Made by a program: the position numbers and the translations under genes. From Terana coerulea (lineage: Eukaryota > Basidiomycota > Agaricomycetes > Polyporales > Phanerochaetaceae): a stretch of DNA of 64,000 nt. Shown here piece by piece: positions 22,698 to 34,434 of this stretch (the stretch's first letter is position 1; every line of letters begins with the position of its first letter). The stretch lies in NCBI GenBank assembly GCA_024811115.1, contig JAKOGH010000005.1, forward strand, positions 310,001 to 374,000, written 5' to 3'. The notes beneath the pieces are model-generated. The model saw only the letters and a program-made list of their open reading frames with translations. It was not told where the DNA came from and made no database searches.

Positions 22698-24320
22698 TTA
22701 TCCGTGTCTCTCTTGCCCGCACAGCATGTCCTCCACCACCATCTCAGCAATAGCCAGCGACGAGGTCAACCCAGGACTCTCTATACCCATCAACGTAATC
22801 ATCGGACTGCTACCTCTGTCGCCACGCGACGCTCGACCCACTGTTAAGAAGTTATGGGGATAGTCCTTCCGGAACACAAAGTCGTGGAAGGCTCCTTCTG
22901 GCCCAACGAGCTTCGGGCGAATCCCACTGTAATCGGGCTGAAGACCTTCCAGGGTGATAGAATCTAGATATTCGGTGATGGCTTCATGCATCTCGTGTAG
23001 TTTCGATTCCGAGGGTAGGAGATGTTTGGCCCAAAAATCGGGGTCCACGACCTCGGTCCCGTCTTCATGCTGCTGAATGGCAGGCGGGTTCAACCATTCC
23101 AGGTCCGGGCCAAACTTGATATTCCCGTTCAAATCCAAGGTTAGATGGGTTCCTAAGGATTGGAAAGCATGGTGCGTCCTCCCTGTACCTGGGCATGGGT
23201 AGATGAGATGCGTGACATTGGATACACCGGGGCCGTGGTACGACGCGTAAGATCCCTTCCCGTAATACATAGGGATACGCTCTTCGCGGGATAAAAGAGA
23301 GTTGAGGATCATTGGCCCAGCAAGGCCTGAGGCATTGATGAGAGTCCTGACGAGCATGGAGTCGCTCTCTTCTGCATCTCCCGTGACAGTCTGTACGACC
23401 CAACCGTCCTCGGCTGCCTCCTCAGTAGGGTGTCCCTCGGTTTGGGTTGAGCCAGTATGGGGGTCTACGCGTACAACTCGCGTTGAGTAGACCAGGCTCC
23501 CAGATTCAGATTCAGAGATGTCCTTCTCAAAACTCTCCATGAGCGAATGTGAATCGACGATGCCGGTCTCGGAGCTGAACAACGCAGCAACAACCGTCTT
23601 CGATAAGTCGGGCTCCATATTGTGCGCCTCATCCTGTTCGATAAGCCTAGTAGGGACAACGGGGGAGCCTGTCTTGTTCGGATCGGAGTAAGACAGCCAT
23701 GCTAGCTGCTGCATCTTCTCATGCAAGTTCTCGATGTAGGGGCGCTGGTGCTCCTGGGCTACAACCAATTTCCCGCACTTCCGGTACGGTACATTGTTGG
23801 CCTCGCAATATTTATACATGAGGTCTCTTCCTCGAAGACAGAGTCTCATCTTCAAGGAGTCGGGTGGGTAGTAAAGGCCTATTCAAAGCATGAGCTTGCT
23901 TGAGGACGTTAACTGTGATGGAGGTTTATACCCGCATGTACGACTTCGGAATTGCGAGCACTGAGGCAAAGGTAAGTCTTACGCAGGCTTGTGACAGTTT
24001 GCACTACTCACCTTGTTTCTTGACCAGCGGAGGTGTTTCGCTCAACGAGGAATGTGGACTTGGTCGGGAACCGCTGCGTTAAGCGGCGGGCAATTGCAAG
24101 GCCGACAACACCTGTTCATTCCAAGAGTCAGGCTGGCATAGCACCGCCATGTCCCAAGTGCTGACCTCCTCCGACGACCAGGTAGTCAGTTGCAGATTGC
24201 GGAGCCTGTGAACGACGAGTGACGTTCTAAGCTGCAGATTCGCGGTATGACACAGCAACTCACCTTGAAAGCATACCGCTTGTCGCCGTTTAGAGCCGCC
24301 TGCAGGCCTCGTATCTTCAT
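22698..24320 (-). CDS. L-2-hydroxyglutarate dehydrogenase, mitochondrial FAD enzyme
   Basis: This FAD-dependent enzyme oxidises L-2-hydroxyglutarate, a product of promiscuous malate dehydrogenase, back to 2-oxoglutarate. The start at 24320 (MKIRGLQAALNGDKRYAFK) gives a basic N-terminus. After small introns come DYLVVGGGVVGLAIARRL (the FAD-binding GxGxxG region), FLVERNTSAGQETSARNS, EVVHAGLYYPPDSLKMRLCL, then RGRDLMYKYCEANNVPYRKC and GKLVVAQ. Farther on are SGLAGPMI, a YYGKGSYASY element, LTLDLNGNIKFGPDLEWL, the LQPDYSGIRPKLVGPE box and MGIESPGLTSSLAIAEMV near the end. The order and spacing match the L2HGDH/DAO family along its whole length. It is divergent from CNS1 over about 260 bp. Confidence 0.88.
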
Positions 24321-24580
24321 GGCTCAAGACAGTATGTCTTTACGCGGTAGTAACCAGTATGAGCTTGTTGAAAGCGACATGTACATACCATTAATATTGT
24401 CATTCCGGTGCGGAACCGTGATTCCCGCACGCACGTCTATGAAGAGATGAACGCCGGCGTCAATGAGATCACTCATCCTTCCCTTTTCCCTTCATCTCCT
24501 CTTTCCCTCGCTTGATACTCACCACTCTACTCTACTCATATCTTCAACAAGTTATCCTGTAATCTTGCTTAGTTTTTGCT
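24321..24580. promoter_or_regulatory. Short divergent promoter region L2HGDH / CNS1
   Basis: The 260 bp between the two start codons must contain both promoters. A long pyrimidine-rich tract (about 24475-24535) precedes the CNS1 start, a common feature of fungal core promoters. No specific factor site is claimed. Confidence 0.5.
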
Positions 24581-25822
24581 ATGGCACTTCCTCTTCCCGC
24601 CGAGGTAAACCTAGACGAAAAGCTGGCGGCTTTTGACAACACGCCATTGTTCATGAAATCACTATCCGATGATGCTTTAGACAATCCCGTAGTCAGTGCT
24701 CTTCAGAGCCTAGCACATGAAGGAACACCAGATGGTATGTAATTACCCCCAATCCTTTTTTATTCGTGTTTTAAGCTTGGTTTACAGAGATTGCGCAGAC
24801 TTTTAAGGAGCAGGGGAATGAATACTTCAAGGGAAGACGATATCGAGAGGCCTTAGGTTTCTACGGCCAGGGCGTTGAAGCGAAACCGTCCGATCTTTCA
24901 TTACTCGAGGCACTCTTATGCAACCGTGCTGCATGTAATCTAGAATTAAGTGAGGCAATCTTACATCATACTTCTCCCTCGCTGCATTGACGGATGGCCT
25001 CCTGGACCGGAAAGAAAACTATGGCAATGTCCTCAGAGATTGTTCGAAGGCGATTTCTGTAAACCCAAAATCATCAAAGGCGTACTATCGCTCTGCTTCG
25101 GCTCTCGTCGCTCTAGAACGCTTCGACGAAGCTTTGGATTGCTGCGACCGGTGTCTCGCTTTCGACTTAGACAACGCCCCCGTGAAGGTGCTGCGGGAGA
25201 AGGCACTTGACTTGAAAGAGGCTAAAGAGAAGAAGGAGCAAAAGAAAGCGGAGAAGCTGCGTGCGGAGCAGGAGGAGAAGCTGCGGCTGTTGGTGAAATA
25301 TAAGGCATGTCCTCAGCTGAGCTTCACACTACCCATGATGCTAACTTCAGTCTTTAGGAGAAGAATATCATTCCTATAGAAGGGTCAAACGCACCCGAGG
25401 TCGATTACAGGCCGCACTTCGATCCTGAAGACTCCACCGGCCAGACACTCATCCTCCCTACACTCTTCCTGTACCCTCAATATGCTACCTCGGACATCAT
25501 CGCGGAATTCGTGGAGGATACACCGTTCTCCGCGCACATCGACAGGATGTTCCCACCAGCTGTAGCACCGCCCTATTGGGACGTGAACGGTGAATACTCT
25601 GCGGAGCGCGTTGTCGTCTACGCGGTCACCCAGCGGAGAAGGATCCTGAAAGTTGGCAAGAAGATGACACTGGCCGATGTCCTCAAGGCTTCGGCAGCGA
25701 AGCCGGGAGAGCCGCGGGACGGGTTGCCGCTGAAAGATGGTTGCCTGACTTTTGTCGTGTTGGCCAAAGGCGATGTAGAAAAGCGGTGGATAGAGGATTT
25801 CAAAAAGACACGAGACAGCTAA
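24581..25822 (+). CDS. CNS1: Hsp70/Hsp90 co-chaperone CNS1 (TTC4 homologue), TPR protein
   Basis: Cns1/TTC4 binds Hsp90 and Hsp70 tails through its TPR domain and is essential in yeast. The start ATG at 24581 gives MALPLPAEVNLDEKLAAFDN and the family motif NTPLFMKSL. TPR repeats follow: FKEQGNEYFKGRRYREALGF, LLCNRAACNLELKNYGNVLR, and SKAYYRSASALVALERFDEA. A charged helix (LKEAKEKKEQKKAEKLRAEQ) leads to the C-terminal wheel domain, with LILPTLFLYPQYATSDIIAE, PPYWDVNGEY and LTFVVLAKG. Three or four short introns are spliced near 24735-24787, 24952-25016 and 25305-25355. All parts are present and in the expected order. Confidence 0.9.
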
Positions 25823-26321
25823 CGATAGCGATTCTTTGACTGAAACGGTGGCATTAGGAACAGTAGGTGCGTTGGATCTGTAAATCTCATGGCCGTTACT
25901 GACCAGTTTGAGACAGACACTCAATGTATAACTTGCAAATATATACGATGTTACATATCCATAGTTTATCGGTGAAAAGATTATCCCCTACCCTTACTCA
26001 GACTTCGATGAATACGCCTGAGTAACGGACGTCGCGAACTACCTGTGCGCTTGAATGAAGTTACCTCCCGGTGGTGATGTCGAATCGTAACCCTCGGGAT
26101 AGATCTTCGTTTTGGTCACACGCCTGGTATGTCCAACTACACTGGATCTCTGACATCTGTGACAGTGGTGCCTTCCCTTGATAGTCAGGATGCGGAGTCC
26201 TGAGCCAAGATGCCACCAAATCTTTTGGCGCCAGCCTCTGGGTATCATGGCATCTCGCCCACTCGTCTTCCTTACGACCGCCACCTTTCCTTCTCCTCGC
26301 TTCCTCTCCGAACGCCCTAGC
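25823..26321. other. Intergenic region upstream of the mucin-like gene
   Basis: About 500 bp lie between tandem plus-strand genes. Frames on either strand are short and without motifs. It should hold the CNS1 3' UTR and the promoter of the next gene. Confidence 0.5.
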
Positions 26322-28191
26322 ATGCCACTCTTTCGTCTCCTCCCTACGGTCTTTTCATGGATTCTCTCCTTCCGTTTCACTTTAGCTGTTCAGAACATTA
26401 CAATTGATGACAGGTGAGTAAGCTATCTAGTGCTAGGAACAGGGCTGACTTGAATGTTACATGAAGCGATATAACGCGCGTATTGTACTCGTGCGTGGCC
26501 TTACCTAGTCCGTCGACACGTTGCTCGTGACTGAATCGACTGCTCAGTCCTTCTGACGCTTGGATGAGCAGTCTGGAAAACAATAGCTCGTCATTCCCCG
26601 ATAAGATGCAAGCTCATAATGGTGAGTCGGTTTTAAAACATATGAACAATAATTGTCACGACTCATTGCCTTTCTGCAGACAGTTGGCACTGGGGACCGC
26701 AAGGCATCGAGACTACTTCGAGTAACGCTAGCGTCTCCATATCATTCAGTGGTACAGGGATAGAGATATTTGGCATCCTCGCAAGTAAGGTAAATACGTA
26801 ATTTCTTAATGCCTTGACGAGGAGGCTCTTACATCATTGCTAGATGTGGACCAATATATCTATCTCGATAAACGGCACAGCTGTTTCACCTTTCTCTCAA
26901 ATGCCTCAAGGAGATGCGCTTTTCTTGTACAACGTGTCGCTGTTTTCCAACGACTCGCTGCCATCTGGTGAACACGTGCTGTCTTTCAGTAGTCCTCCTC
27001 CTTCGGATGTGGTGTGGGGACTGTGCTTCGATTACGCGGTGGTTAGGTATGTGAATACTTATTGCTCACGAGTCGTCAACCTTTTTCACGCGAGCGTACA
27101 GTTCGCCCGAATTATTTACGGCCACTTTACCTACCGAGCGTGGGAGTGTTGGTCCACCAACCGAGTCGAATCCAGCTGAACTCGTCAGTGCAACTGCCGT
27201 TCCACCCACGCCTTCCCTAGTTCCTGTCGCGCCAATGAGCGACTTCCCCAGTTCCTCGGTCTCAGAGTTACAATCAGCTTCTTCATCACCTTCTCTCTCT
27301 TTACCCACAGGAAGTTTAAGCCCTTTGGTATCGCATTCGCCAGCCACAGCCATGATCCCATTTTCTACTTCTCTAATTTCTTTTATTGGCTCCAATCCAA
27401 CCTCTCCCTCTTCCACCAAACTTACAAAATCAGAAGGTTTATTGCGGCACGACTTTGCTGTGATCATCGGCTCAGCAATCGGCGGGGTCTCACTGCTCGC
27501 CCTCCTTCTACTTGTTTTTGTTTGCTGGCGCCGTCGAGCGAAAGCATCACATCTCCTGGTGGTCGATCCCTTCACGACTCCTACCACGTCGCCGAACACG
27601 GCGCAGGATTTTTCCAAACTTCCCCAGTCAGCCACATCATCCAGTCCTTTCCTTGCACGGCTATCTTTCCAAACCACCACCAGAAGCTCAAGGTCTGATC
27701 TAACGCTCACCGAAGAGATCTTTCCCCTTGCCTCAGAGGTAGCGAGTGTCTACAATCAGCTCGAGGCGCTGTCCGCCGAGGTCGAAGCACTGAGCAACCG
27801 CAACACTGTTGTTGAAGACACTACCAATCCCACTTTTTCTAACACCGTGCTGACTGGAATCGAACAATTGCGCGCAGAGGTCCAACGCCTGCGTCGCCAC
27901 AGTGAACGCACTCTCGCTGCTTCGCCTCCTCCTGATCCCCTGTCTGCCGCCTCGCTTACTCCTGAAACCACATTCACCAACGATCATCCGCTACGCATGC
28001 TTCACGATCTTGCCCTACTTCGCGTAGAGATTGAAGCAATGCTAATCGAGCAGATGAACGTAGACTCGGCTGAAATCGAGCGACTTCCCAGCTATCACTC
28101 TCGCCGGGCGGCTCAGGTCCACGATGCAGAGGTACCCCCGCCTCTTCCAACGCCCACGGATTTCCAATATGCGAAAATGTTAAGCAAGTAG
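26322..28191 (+). CDS. Mucin-like single-pass membrane protein, function unknown
   Basis: This belongs to a type common in Agaricomycetes: secreted N-terminal domain, Ser/Thr/Pro-rich stalk, one transmembrane helix and a cytoplasmic tail. The start at 26322 gives a signal peptide (MPLFRLLPTVFSWILSFRFT) and VQNITIDD. Exons then carry DSWHWGPQGIETTSSNASVS, SISFSGTGIEIFGIL and MWTNISISINGTAV. The large last exon encodes the stalk, the helix AIGGVSLLALLLLVFVCWRR after a basic-flanked DFAVII, and a tail with YNQLEALSAEVEALSNRNT, a probable short coiled coil. No catalytic residues are recognised. Roles in wall sensing are conceivable but not shown. Confidence 0.75.
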
Positions 28192-28662
28192 GCGCCAGCC
28201 GCGGACGATTCTTCTATTGCCTTGAATTATGCCTCTCCATCCATCCCTTTCTTGTGTCGTTCTTTCTCCTAGGCTTGGGCTAGCTGAAGTTGCACATTTG
28301 TTATTTAAATTCTGTCTTATATGCCGCAATTTTGCAGTTGCCCTGTTTATACTGGTCGAGCACCTTCGTTACATGCTGTATGCACCATGAGCTCAGATTT
28401 AGAAGCCTACCTGGTCGGTTGACTGGTCAATACCCGGTGGCTTTGTGGCGGGCGTTCAGTAACATTCTTATCTCGATCCGCTTGATCGACAGACGACCCC
28501 CGCAGTTCCGTTCGGAAACAGGCGCCTTCCGGGGCTGCGAAGCCGGCAACGGCAGCTCCGCAGACGCAGCTCTCTCAACCGACGGCTCCTGCCCTCCACC
28601 GCTTCGTTCAAGGTAATCATCATTTTCCGACAATACCTCTGAGCAAAGTAGTTCACTTCAAG
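28192..28662. other. Intergenic region between mucin-like gene and TVP38
   Basis: About 470 bp with no supported coding frame. It contains the 3' UTR of the mucin-like gene and the promoter of the TVP38-like gene. Confidence 0.5.
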
Positions 28663-29936
28663 ATGGAAACCGAAAGTGGCACGTCCAGTGTGTCTTGGCT
28701 TTGGTCTAAGTTCAAGCATTATGTGCACAGCACTTGGCTCAGGTACAAAAGGTTACATTTCGGAGGCAAAGTGAGCTTCATCTTACGCTCCATCCTACAA
28801 ATTCTTACCTCTGTGAGCCTCAGGTTCTCATATGGTCTCTCGCGCTCTTCTATGTCGCTCTGGGCACCTTCCTCATCGTTGTTGGAGCTGACCGGATTGC
28901 GCAAGCCATGTACGACCTCGCCCAGAAGATCAGTCACCTGCCGTTTGGCTGGGCGATCTTACTCGCAATGCTCAGTGAGGCGAAACATACAATTGCAGCT
29001 ACCTTCCAAAGTTGCTTACATCTCAACCGCTGCAGTCGTAATATCCTTCCCGCCTTGTATTGGACATACTACGATCACTACACTTTGCGGCTTTGCGTAT
29101 GGGATGAAGGGATTCTACGTCGCCGCTGCCGGTTCAATCTTGGGATCAGCGATTGTGTTCAGTATCCTCAGGCTGTTGTTCAGCAGGAGGTTGAGGAAAT
29201 GGTCCCAGTCCAACGAGAAATGGCAAGCCCTAGAGGCTGTAGTGGTGAGCCCGCTGCTGCCGTGCACTTTTGCCTGGACTCTTACGTTTTGTAGAGCGCA
29301 AGGGGTTTGCCTCTTATCATGCTCATTCGGGCTTCTCCTTTCCCTCCATGGGTGTATGCGAATTCGCTATTTGCCGTGAGTCAACGATCATTAGGTCCGC
29401 TGCGTTATTGACAACCCTTTGATAGTCTATTGAAGCAGTCGCGCTGTGGCAATTCGTGGTTGCGACGGTTGTAGTCTTCCCGAAACTCGCCCTTCACGTA
29501 TTTATTGGGTCAAGACTTGCCGCGCTTTCCGACGGGGAAACCCGTCGACGCATGGATACACGTCAGTGTTTCATGTTCGATGGTTGTCTTGTCAGCTTCT
29601 GACCAAATCAATAGAAACGAAAGTTCTTAATGGTGTCCTTGTTGGTACTGGATTCCTCATCGCCATCCTCACGAGCTGGTCAGTTTCCAGACACATCAAT
29701 ATCAGTCACGCTCTGACCTAAAATTTCACAGGATTATCTACCGCTCAATGCAGAAGCATATACGGCACCTGGATGGGATTTCGCCGGACATTGACGAGCT
29801 TGCGGCCGAAGCAGTGGACGAAGCGACCGAAGGGGCACCCCTATTGGGTAACTACTCCAACGACTCTCTCGGCAATGACGAGGAATCCGTCAGCACGATA
29901 CGGCCTAATCGACGCTCAGATTCTGAAGAGGCATGA
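28663..29936 (+). CDS. TVP38/TMEM64-family membrane protein (VTT/SNARE-associated domain)
   Basis: Proteins of this family sit in Golgi or ER membranes and have a VTT (DedA-like) domain; related VTT proteins act as lipid scramblases. The start at 28663 gives METESGTSSVSWLWSKFKHY and a basic region. After an intron comes VLIWSLALFYVALGTFLIVV. Later exons hold AVVISFPPCIGHTTITTLCG, FAYGMKGFYVAAAGSILGSA, FSILRLLFSRRLRKW, LPLIMLIRASPFPPWVYANS, LFASIEAVALWQFVVATVVV, and FPKLALHVFIGSRLA. The FPP-G---- -GF-YG and LIR-SP-PPW-YAN-LFAS boxes define the family. The C-terminus is acidic and Ser/Asn-rich. At least five short introns are needed. Confidence 0.85.
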
Positions 29937-30108
29937 ACTCTTTTGCGCATATAGACAGTCATCTACTCTACATTACATCATACTTTTCGATGGAGCAAGT
30001 GTACGGTATAGAGTGGAGGATCCATGTAATAATTCCGAGCAGTGTGCAAGTTCCAAGTAAATAACGCAGTCACCAAAGGTATGGATGGAAGCGAGGTACT
30101 CGTGCTGA

Positions 30109-31429
30109 CTAGTAATAATGCAGGAAAAGAAGCGAAAGACTGGCTCCGATGAGGAACAACAAAATCCACTTCCGACCATCCCTTGCCCTTCGCCTGGCTT
30201 CCTTCAGCTGAACATTACCCTTCTCCACTGTCGCTGCAGTAGCTATAGCGTCTTCATATAGCTGCTCCGTCTGTTCCGTCTGCTTCGTCAGTTGCGCGAC
30301 CAGCTCCATCTGCAATGCACTGATCTCCATGAGCCGCGACTCTGCCTGTTGCACCGACGCGAGATTGTCCTGCATATCTCGCAAGATGTTGGCGTTTTCC
30401 GTTTCAAACTGCATGATTTGGGACTGAGACAGTTCCAATTCGTCGTCGTCTTCTGTGTCGTCCAGCGCCTCATCGCTCACTGAGAACGACGAGGATTTCG
30501 GAGTGGAGCGTAGGCTGGAGGCTTCCCCCCATAGAAGGCGCGCCCATGAAGTTCGACGCGAGCGTAGATGCCCCGCCGAGCCAGCCGGCGGAGGGCGCAC
30601 CGGCCTCGGAAGAGGAGGATGAGGATGGCAATGGATCTGGTCATGAACATGGCTTCGCGCGTTGCACCTGATCCCAGGGTCTTTGTACGCTCGAGCTGCC
30701 GCTTCATCCGTTCTTCTTGCATGTCTTTCAGTGTTTGGCTGGCTTCGGTGAGACGGCGGGTGAGGTACCACGTTATGCTAGCGTGATGAGCGGCGACGAA
30801 GTCTGAGGTGGCACTGGCTTCGTCTTGCCGTAGTCGTGCAGGAATAAATCGTGTGAAGGGATTCGATTTGCCCGCGACGAGCTCTGCACGTCCTGGAATA
30901 CAATGGGTAGGTTGCGACATCATAGTAACTCCTGCTGTTGTACTCACGCTTTTCCAGAGTTTCCATCTCTTTGATTCTTTCAGAACATCGCGAAAGGATG
31001 ACTCGGGCTTGTAAGTCTATCTGGTCTCGCTCTTCGTTGGTGAGATGCTTGATACTCGACCATGACTGCCCCTCAGGCGTGTTGAGGTCAATAGTGCGAG
31101 GTGCTGGACGAAACAAAGGAGCATTCCTTGCGTCAAAGTTAAGGTATGGCTTCCGTACGGAAGTCAACATGCGAGAGAGCGTGTTGATGTGATTAAGCTG
31201 CCCGAGGTCTTAGTCTGGGCAAGCGGGCAGCACATTTAAACATGGACATACGTACGACGTTGTACCCTTCCGTTACATACTCCTGGTTCAATAACTCCTG
31301 CGCGTCTCGTTGTTCCTCTGGCCCTCGTCTTGAAGAGCGAGAGAGCTTCCGTCGTTTAGCTTCTGGTATGCCCTGCTCTGTCTCTTTGAGCAGGTCGCGG
31401 AATTCTGTAGTACGGTCTCCGACGGCCAT
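30109..31429 (-). CDS. UFE1: ER t-SNARE syntaxin-18/Ufe1 homologue
   Basis: Ufe1/syntaxin-18 is the ER t-SNARE for retrograde Golgi-to-ER vesicles. The start is placed at 31429 (MAVGDRTTEFRDLLKETEQ), matching the family's N-terminal helix. Introns follow near 31193-31250 and 30900-30955. The chain continues with SVRKPYLNFDARNAPLF, LTNEERDQIDLQARVILSRC, NPFTRFIPARLRQDEA and SITWYLTRRLTEASQTLKDM. The SNARE helix is FETENANILRDMQDNLASVQ followed by MELVAQLTKQTEQTEQLYED, and a C-terminal anchor WILLFLIGASLSLLFLHYY. Two +1 frame changes are needed: one near 30635-30660 (after ATREAMFMT) and one in the C6 run at 30525-30530. The second restores PSMGEASSLRSTPKSSSFS. The rest is intact. Confidence 0.85.
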
Positions 31430-32027
31430 CTTAGAGAAGGGTGTCAAAAGCTCAAGTAATGCGTAGACTGTGAGATGTAGGTGAATATGCAGTGAAACGA
31501 GACAGTGCGGATTGTTGGTCTACGCAAGGTGCGAACGCGTGGGTGGTGATGCCGGGAGGGGCCCACGTGGGAGCCACGAGGGCAGAGCAGGACAGTATAA
31601 AAGCGCGTCGTCGCTGAAGCGTTTTCGCTACAGATTCTTATTCCACGACTTGCCGCATCTCTGAGGCTGCCTGACAAAGGTCTCCCTTATTAAATGCCTT
31701 ACTGTTGTGGTAGACACTAGTCTTCGTTTGAGGCGTACAGTGCTCTCCAACCGCTGTCTGCCATAGTATATGACATACATACGTTCTCCATAGCAATACA
31801 CATTTTTACCCTACTTCTCGGATACTGGAACGTAAGCTTCGTGACGAAACACCAAGTTCAAGCTTCAAGATTACGTTCAGGATTTGAGAGCACCACACAG
31901 GATGTTTTTGTCGCCCATCTAGCATGCACTGTACAGCCGGTAGATATGTTCGAGTGTGAGGATAAAGCGAAGGAAAGCAATACTGTTACAGACTAGTACA
32001 CAACAATCCGATGCTATGCCTTCATTT
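31430..32027. other. Intergenic region between UFE1 start and SNRPG 3' end
   Basis: About 600 bp upstream of UFE1. A TATAAAA-like element (GTATAAAAGC at about 31595-31604) lies some 165 bp before the UFE1 start. No coding frame is supported. Confidence 0.5.
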
Positions 32028-32375
32028 TCACCGAATAGCCTCCAAGGTCTCCATAGATGTCACGCTGTTGCCACGAATGACCTATTGCAAGCAGGGAAAG
32101 GGTGAGCAATGCCAGCTTCCTCGTCTACAGCAGGGTGAAACGCACGACCGTGCCGATTGGATGCTTTTGCGCGGGTGTCGTCTCCTCCAATGCATCGTCA
32201 AGGACGAGGTTCAGAAACAGGTCATATCCGCGCAATGTTCCGCTGACCTTGCGGCCGCCTTGAAGATGGACGAACAATTTCTTGTCCATGAACTGGAGCC
32301 CACATCAGTCTGCGTCTTCGATGAGATGAGCGCAGATCTCACCTTCTTGAGTTCGGGTTGCGACGCTTTCGACAT
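32028..32375 (-). CDS. SMX2: Small nuclear ribonucleoprotein Sm-G
   Basis: Sm-G is one of seven Sm proteins that form the ring on spliceosomal U snRNAs. Three exons on the minus strand are clear. Exon 1 (32375-32343) encodes MSKASQPELKK. Exon 2 (32292-32146) encodes FMDKKLFVHLQGGRKVSGTL and RGYDLFLNLVLDDALEE, then TTPAQKHPIGTV. Exon 3 (32081-32028) encodes VIRGNSVTSMETLEAIR and the stop. Introns are 50 and 64 nt with GTGAGA...CCAG and GTGCGT...ATAG ends. The 77-residue product has the usual length, and the Sm1/Sm2 motifs match eukaryotic SNRPG closely. It is easily missed because every exon is short. It is divergent from the RGG protein gene. Confidence 0.95.
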
Positions 32376-32787
32376 GACGTTGAGCTACAGATGGCTGGTA
32401 GCTGGGGAGGGGATGGGTGTTCTGCTGTGTTCTGGCTCCAGGCTCGCCGTATGGTTTGGCGTTCGCGTTGAGGCGCTTGTCTACACGGCGGGCACGTGGC
32501 AAACAGCCGGCATTGCCGTATTTGGATGCGGTACTCGTTCTGAACACACCTCCTCTGGTACAACCATCTCACCACTCTCACCTCCATACCCCATCACGGC
32601 CTAGAGACAATACTGTTATTGAACTTCAGCATATAAGCAAAACCTGCACTCATATCAGCTTAAAACATCAGTGATGTATGTGTTCGAATCAAGCTGTCAC
32701 TCCTAAGCGTTCTTAAGTTGACAAGTATTGTTTAGACGAACACTATAAAAATCGCTCGTCTCACTCATACCGCCACACGTAGCATCT
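32376..32787. promoter_or_regulatory. Divergent promoter region SNRPG / RGG-protein gene
   Basis: About 410 bp lie between the two start codons. Short open frames here have no motif. A pyrimidine/CACTATAAAAA element at about 32740-32751 could be a TATA-like box for the plus-strand gene. Confidence 0.45.
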
Positions 32788-34434
32788 ATGGCCTCCCCTG
32801 CCGTTTCTGCTCCGCCGACCGGAGGCACGAGCGCATCGATGTGGGCCAAGGAACCCGGCCCAACTCGGACAGGGCGGGGAGGTCGAGGCACCGATCCAAG
32901 TTCCGCCTCTGGTGGGCCTAGCAGAGGTGGCGCTAGGGGAGGAAGAGGTGGACGTGGCGGTCGAGGTAGTAGATCCGGCGCTGGTAAAGGAAACGAACGG
33001 AATGCGAAATCTGACGCTCCAACGAATAAGTCAAGCACGAATGGAGATTCAAGTCGAGCCCAGGGGAAATCCTCAGAGCCCCCCAAACCATCGGCAGCAC
33101 CCCAGCCTGCTGCGCCGACGGTTGAAGCATCGACCAACGGATCTGCTAAATCATCCACGCGGCAGAGACCAGCTCGGAGAGTATCCGAACAGAAAGGAAC
33201 GCGTAAAGCGGGGCCAACTCTGACTGTCGATCCCTCAGTGGCAGCTCCTTCGGATGCCTCTTCCTCTCCTTCGATTTCTCCTCGCACTCCTTCACGTCGG
33301 AAACGCGGTAGTACTCAAAGTAAGGCCAACCCACCAGCCGTCAGCGTTCCAGCTCCCGCTCGAAAACAATCCTTGTCGCAACAGAATGGGCTATCGAAAG
33401 AGAAGCATTCTGCACCAGTCAAAGACGTACCGCCTCATCTGGCACCTCCGCCGCTATCCGCGGGACCATTCGATATCAAACACGATATTGATGCTTTGGT
33501 AGAACGTGTCCGTGCTGTGGCCATGGACAGACCCCATACGCCAGGTAGTCATATTGACTGGGCTGGGGACGATGACGATAGTCTTCCCGATTTGGACGAC
33601 TGGGGCGTCCCGTCTCATCCTATGGACTCACCTTCAGAGAAGTCTGACGCGAGTATAATCTCTCCCATTTTACAAGACACGCTGAAGCCTCTTCCGACAA
33701 TCATTGATATCGAAATACCTACACCGTCGATCAGGTTGCACGAAGTCGATGAGGAAGTCCTTCGAGCGCGGGATGGGCTGGCTGACGGTGGGGATGAAAC
33801 TCCCCGAGACGAGAAGCCGTTCTATCGTTCAGGAACACACACACCCGTCGGCATCCCAAGTGGGAACGCTGGCACGAAGGATATCGATGTGGGTGCCGCC
33901 AATCACCCCAGCATGTCCTCTGGGCCTTTCCGTTCTCCTTCTCCTGCCGACCCTACCACAGATGCTGCTCCCCCATCTAATAACGGGGTGGCAGCTTCCA
34001 CCCATGCGGCCGAAGCACAGCAGCCATCCTCTGCTGAGGTAGCTTCCGACGGCTCTTCACCCTCTCCGGATCGCGGTCTCTCGGCATCCATTCATGCCAT
34101 GCCGACTTCTGCTTCTACACCCACATACGTCGAAGCACGACCTCCCAGAGAGCGATTCAACCCCTCACATGGTCGAGCGCACACTGTTGGCCGGTTCAAC
34201 AAGGCGGAGCACCATTCGGATGGCGACCGTCCGCGGAGGGGCGGCGGAGGCATGCATGGCCGTAACCACTCCACGCCACCAACAGGACCGGGAACTGCCC
34301 ATGCGCGAACGCACTCGACGCGGCCTGTCATCAATGCCGACGCGCTCTCGAGGCTGGCGAAGTCACTCGGAGGTGCCCCCATGCGTCGACGCGAGAGGGA
34401 AGCCGCCACCGCATCTCCCGCCAAGGCCGAATGA
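32788..34434 (+). CDS. Disordered RGG-box protein, function unknown
   Basis: This is an unusually long single-exon gene of 548 codons. The N-terminus has WAKEPGPTRTGRGGRGTD and then a Gly/Arg block (SRGGARGGRGGRGGRGSRSG), the type of RGG region that binds RNA and is methylated on arginine. The rest is low-complexity Ser/Pro/Ala/Thr sequence with short conserved-looking islands, such as FDIKHDIDALVERVRAVAMD, HIDWAGDDDDSLPDLDDWGV and VINADALSRLAKSLGGAPMR at the end. No folded domain is recognised. The Trp/Asp islands followed by basic patches suggest short linear interaction motifs. A role in mRNA or translation control is an inference from composition only. Confidence 0.75.
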   Translation: MASPAVSAPPTGGTSASMWAKEPGPTRTGRGGRGTDPSSASGGPSRGGARGGRGGRGGRGSRSGAGKGNERNAKSDAPTNKSSTNGDSSRAQGKSSEPPKPSAAPQPAAPTVEASTNGSAKSSTRQRPARRVSEQKGTRKAGPTLTVDPSVAAPSDASSSPSISPRTPSRRKRGSTQSKANPPAVSVPAPARKQSLSQQNGLSKEKHSAPVKDVPPHLAPPPLSAGPFDIKHDIDALVERVRAVAMDRPHTPGSHIDWAGDDDDSLPDLDDWGVPSHPMDSPSEKSDASIISPILQDTLKPLPTIIDIEIPTPSIRLHEVDEEVLRARDGLADGGDETPRDEKPFYRSGTHTPVGIPSGNAGTKDIDVGAANHPSMSSGPFRSPSPADPTTDAAPPSNNGVAASTHAAEAQQPSSAEVASDGSSPSPDRGLSASIHAMPTSASTPTYVEARPPRERFNPSHGRAHTVGRFNKAEHHSDGDRPRRGGGGMHGRNHSTPPTGPGTAHARTHSTRPVINADALSRLAKSLGGAPMRRREREAATASPAKAE

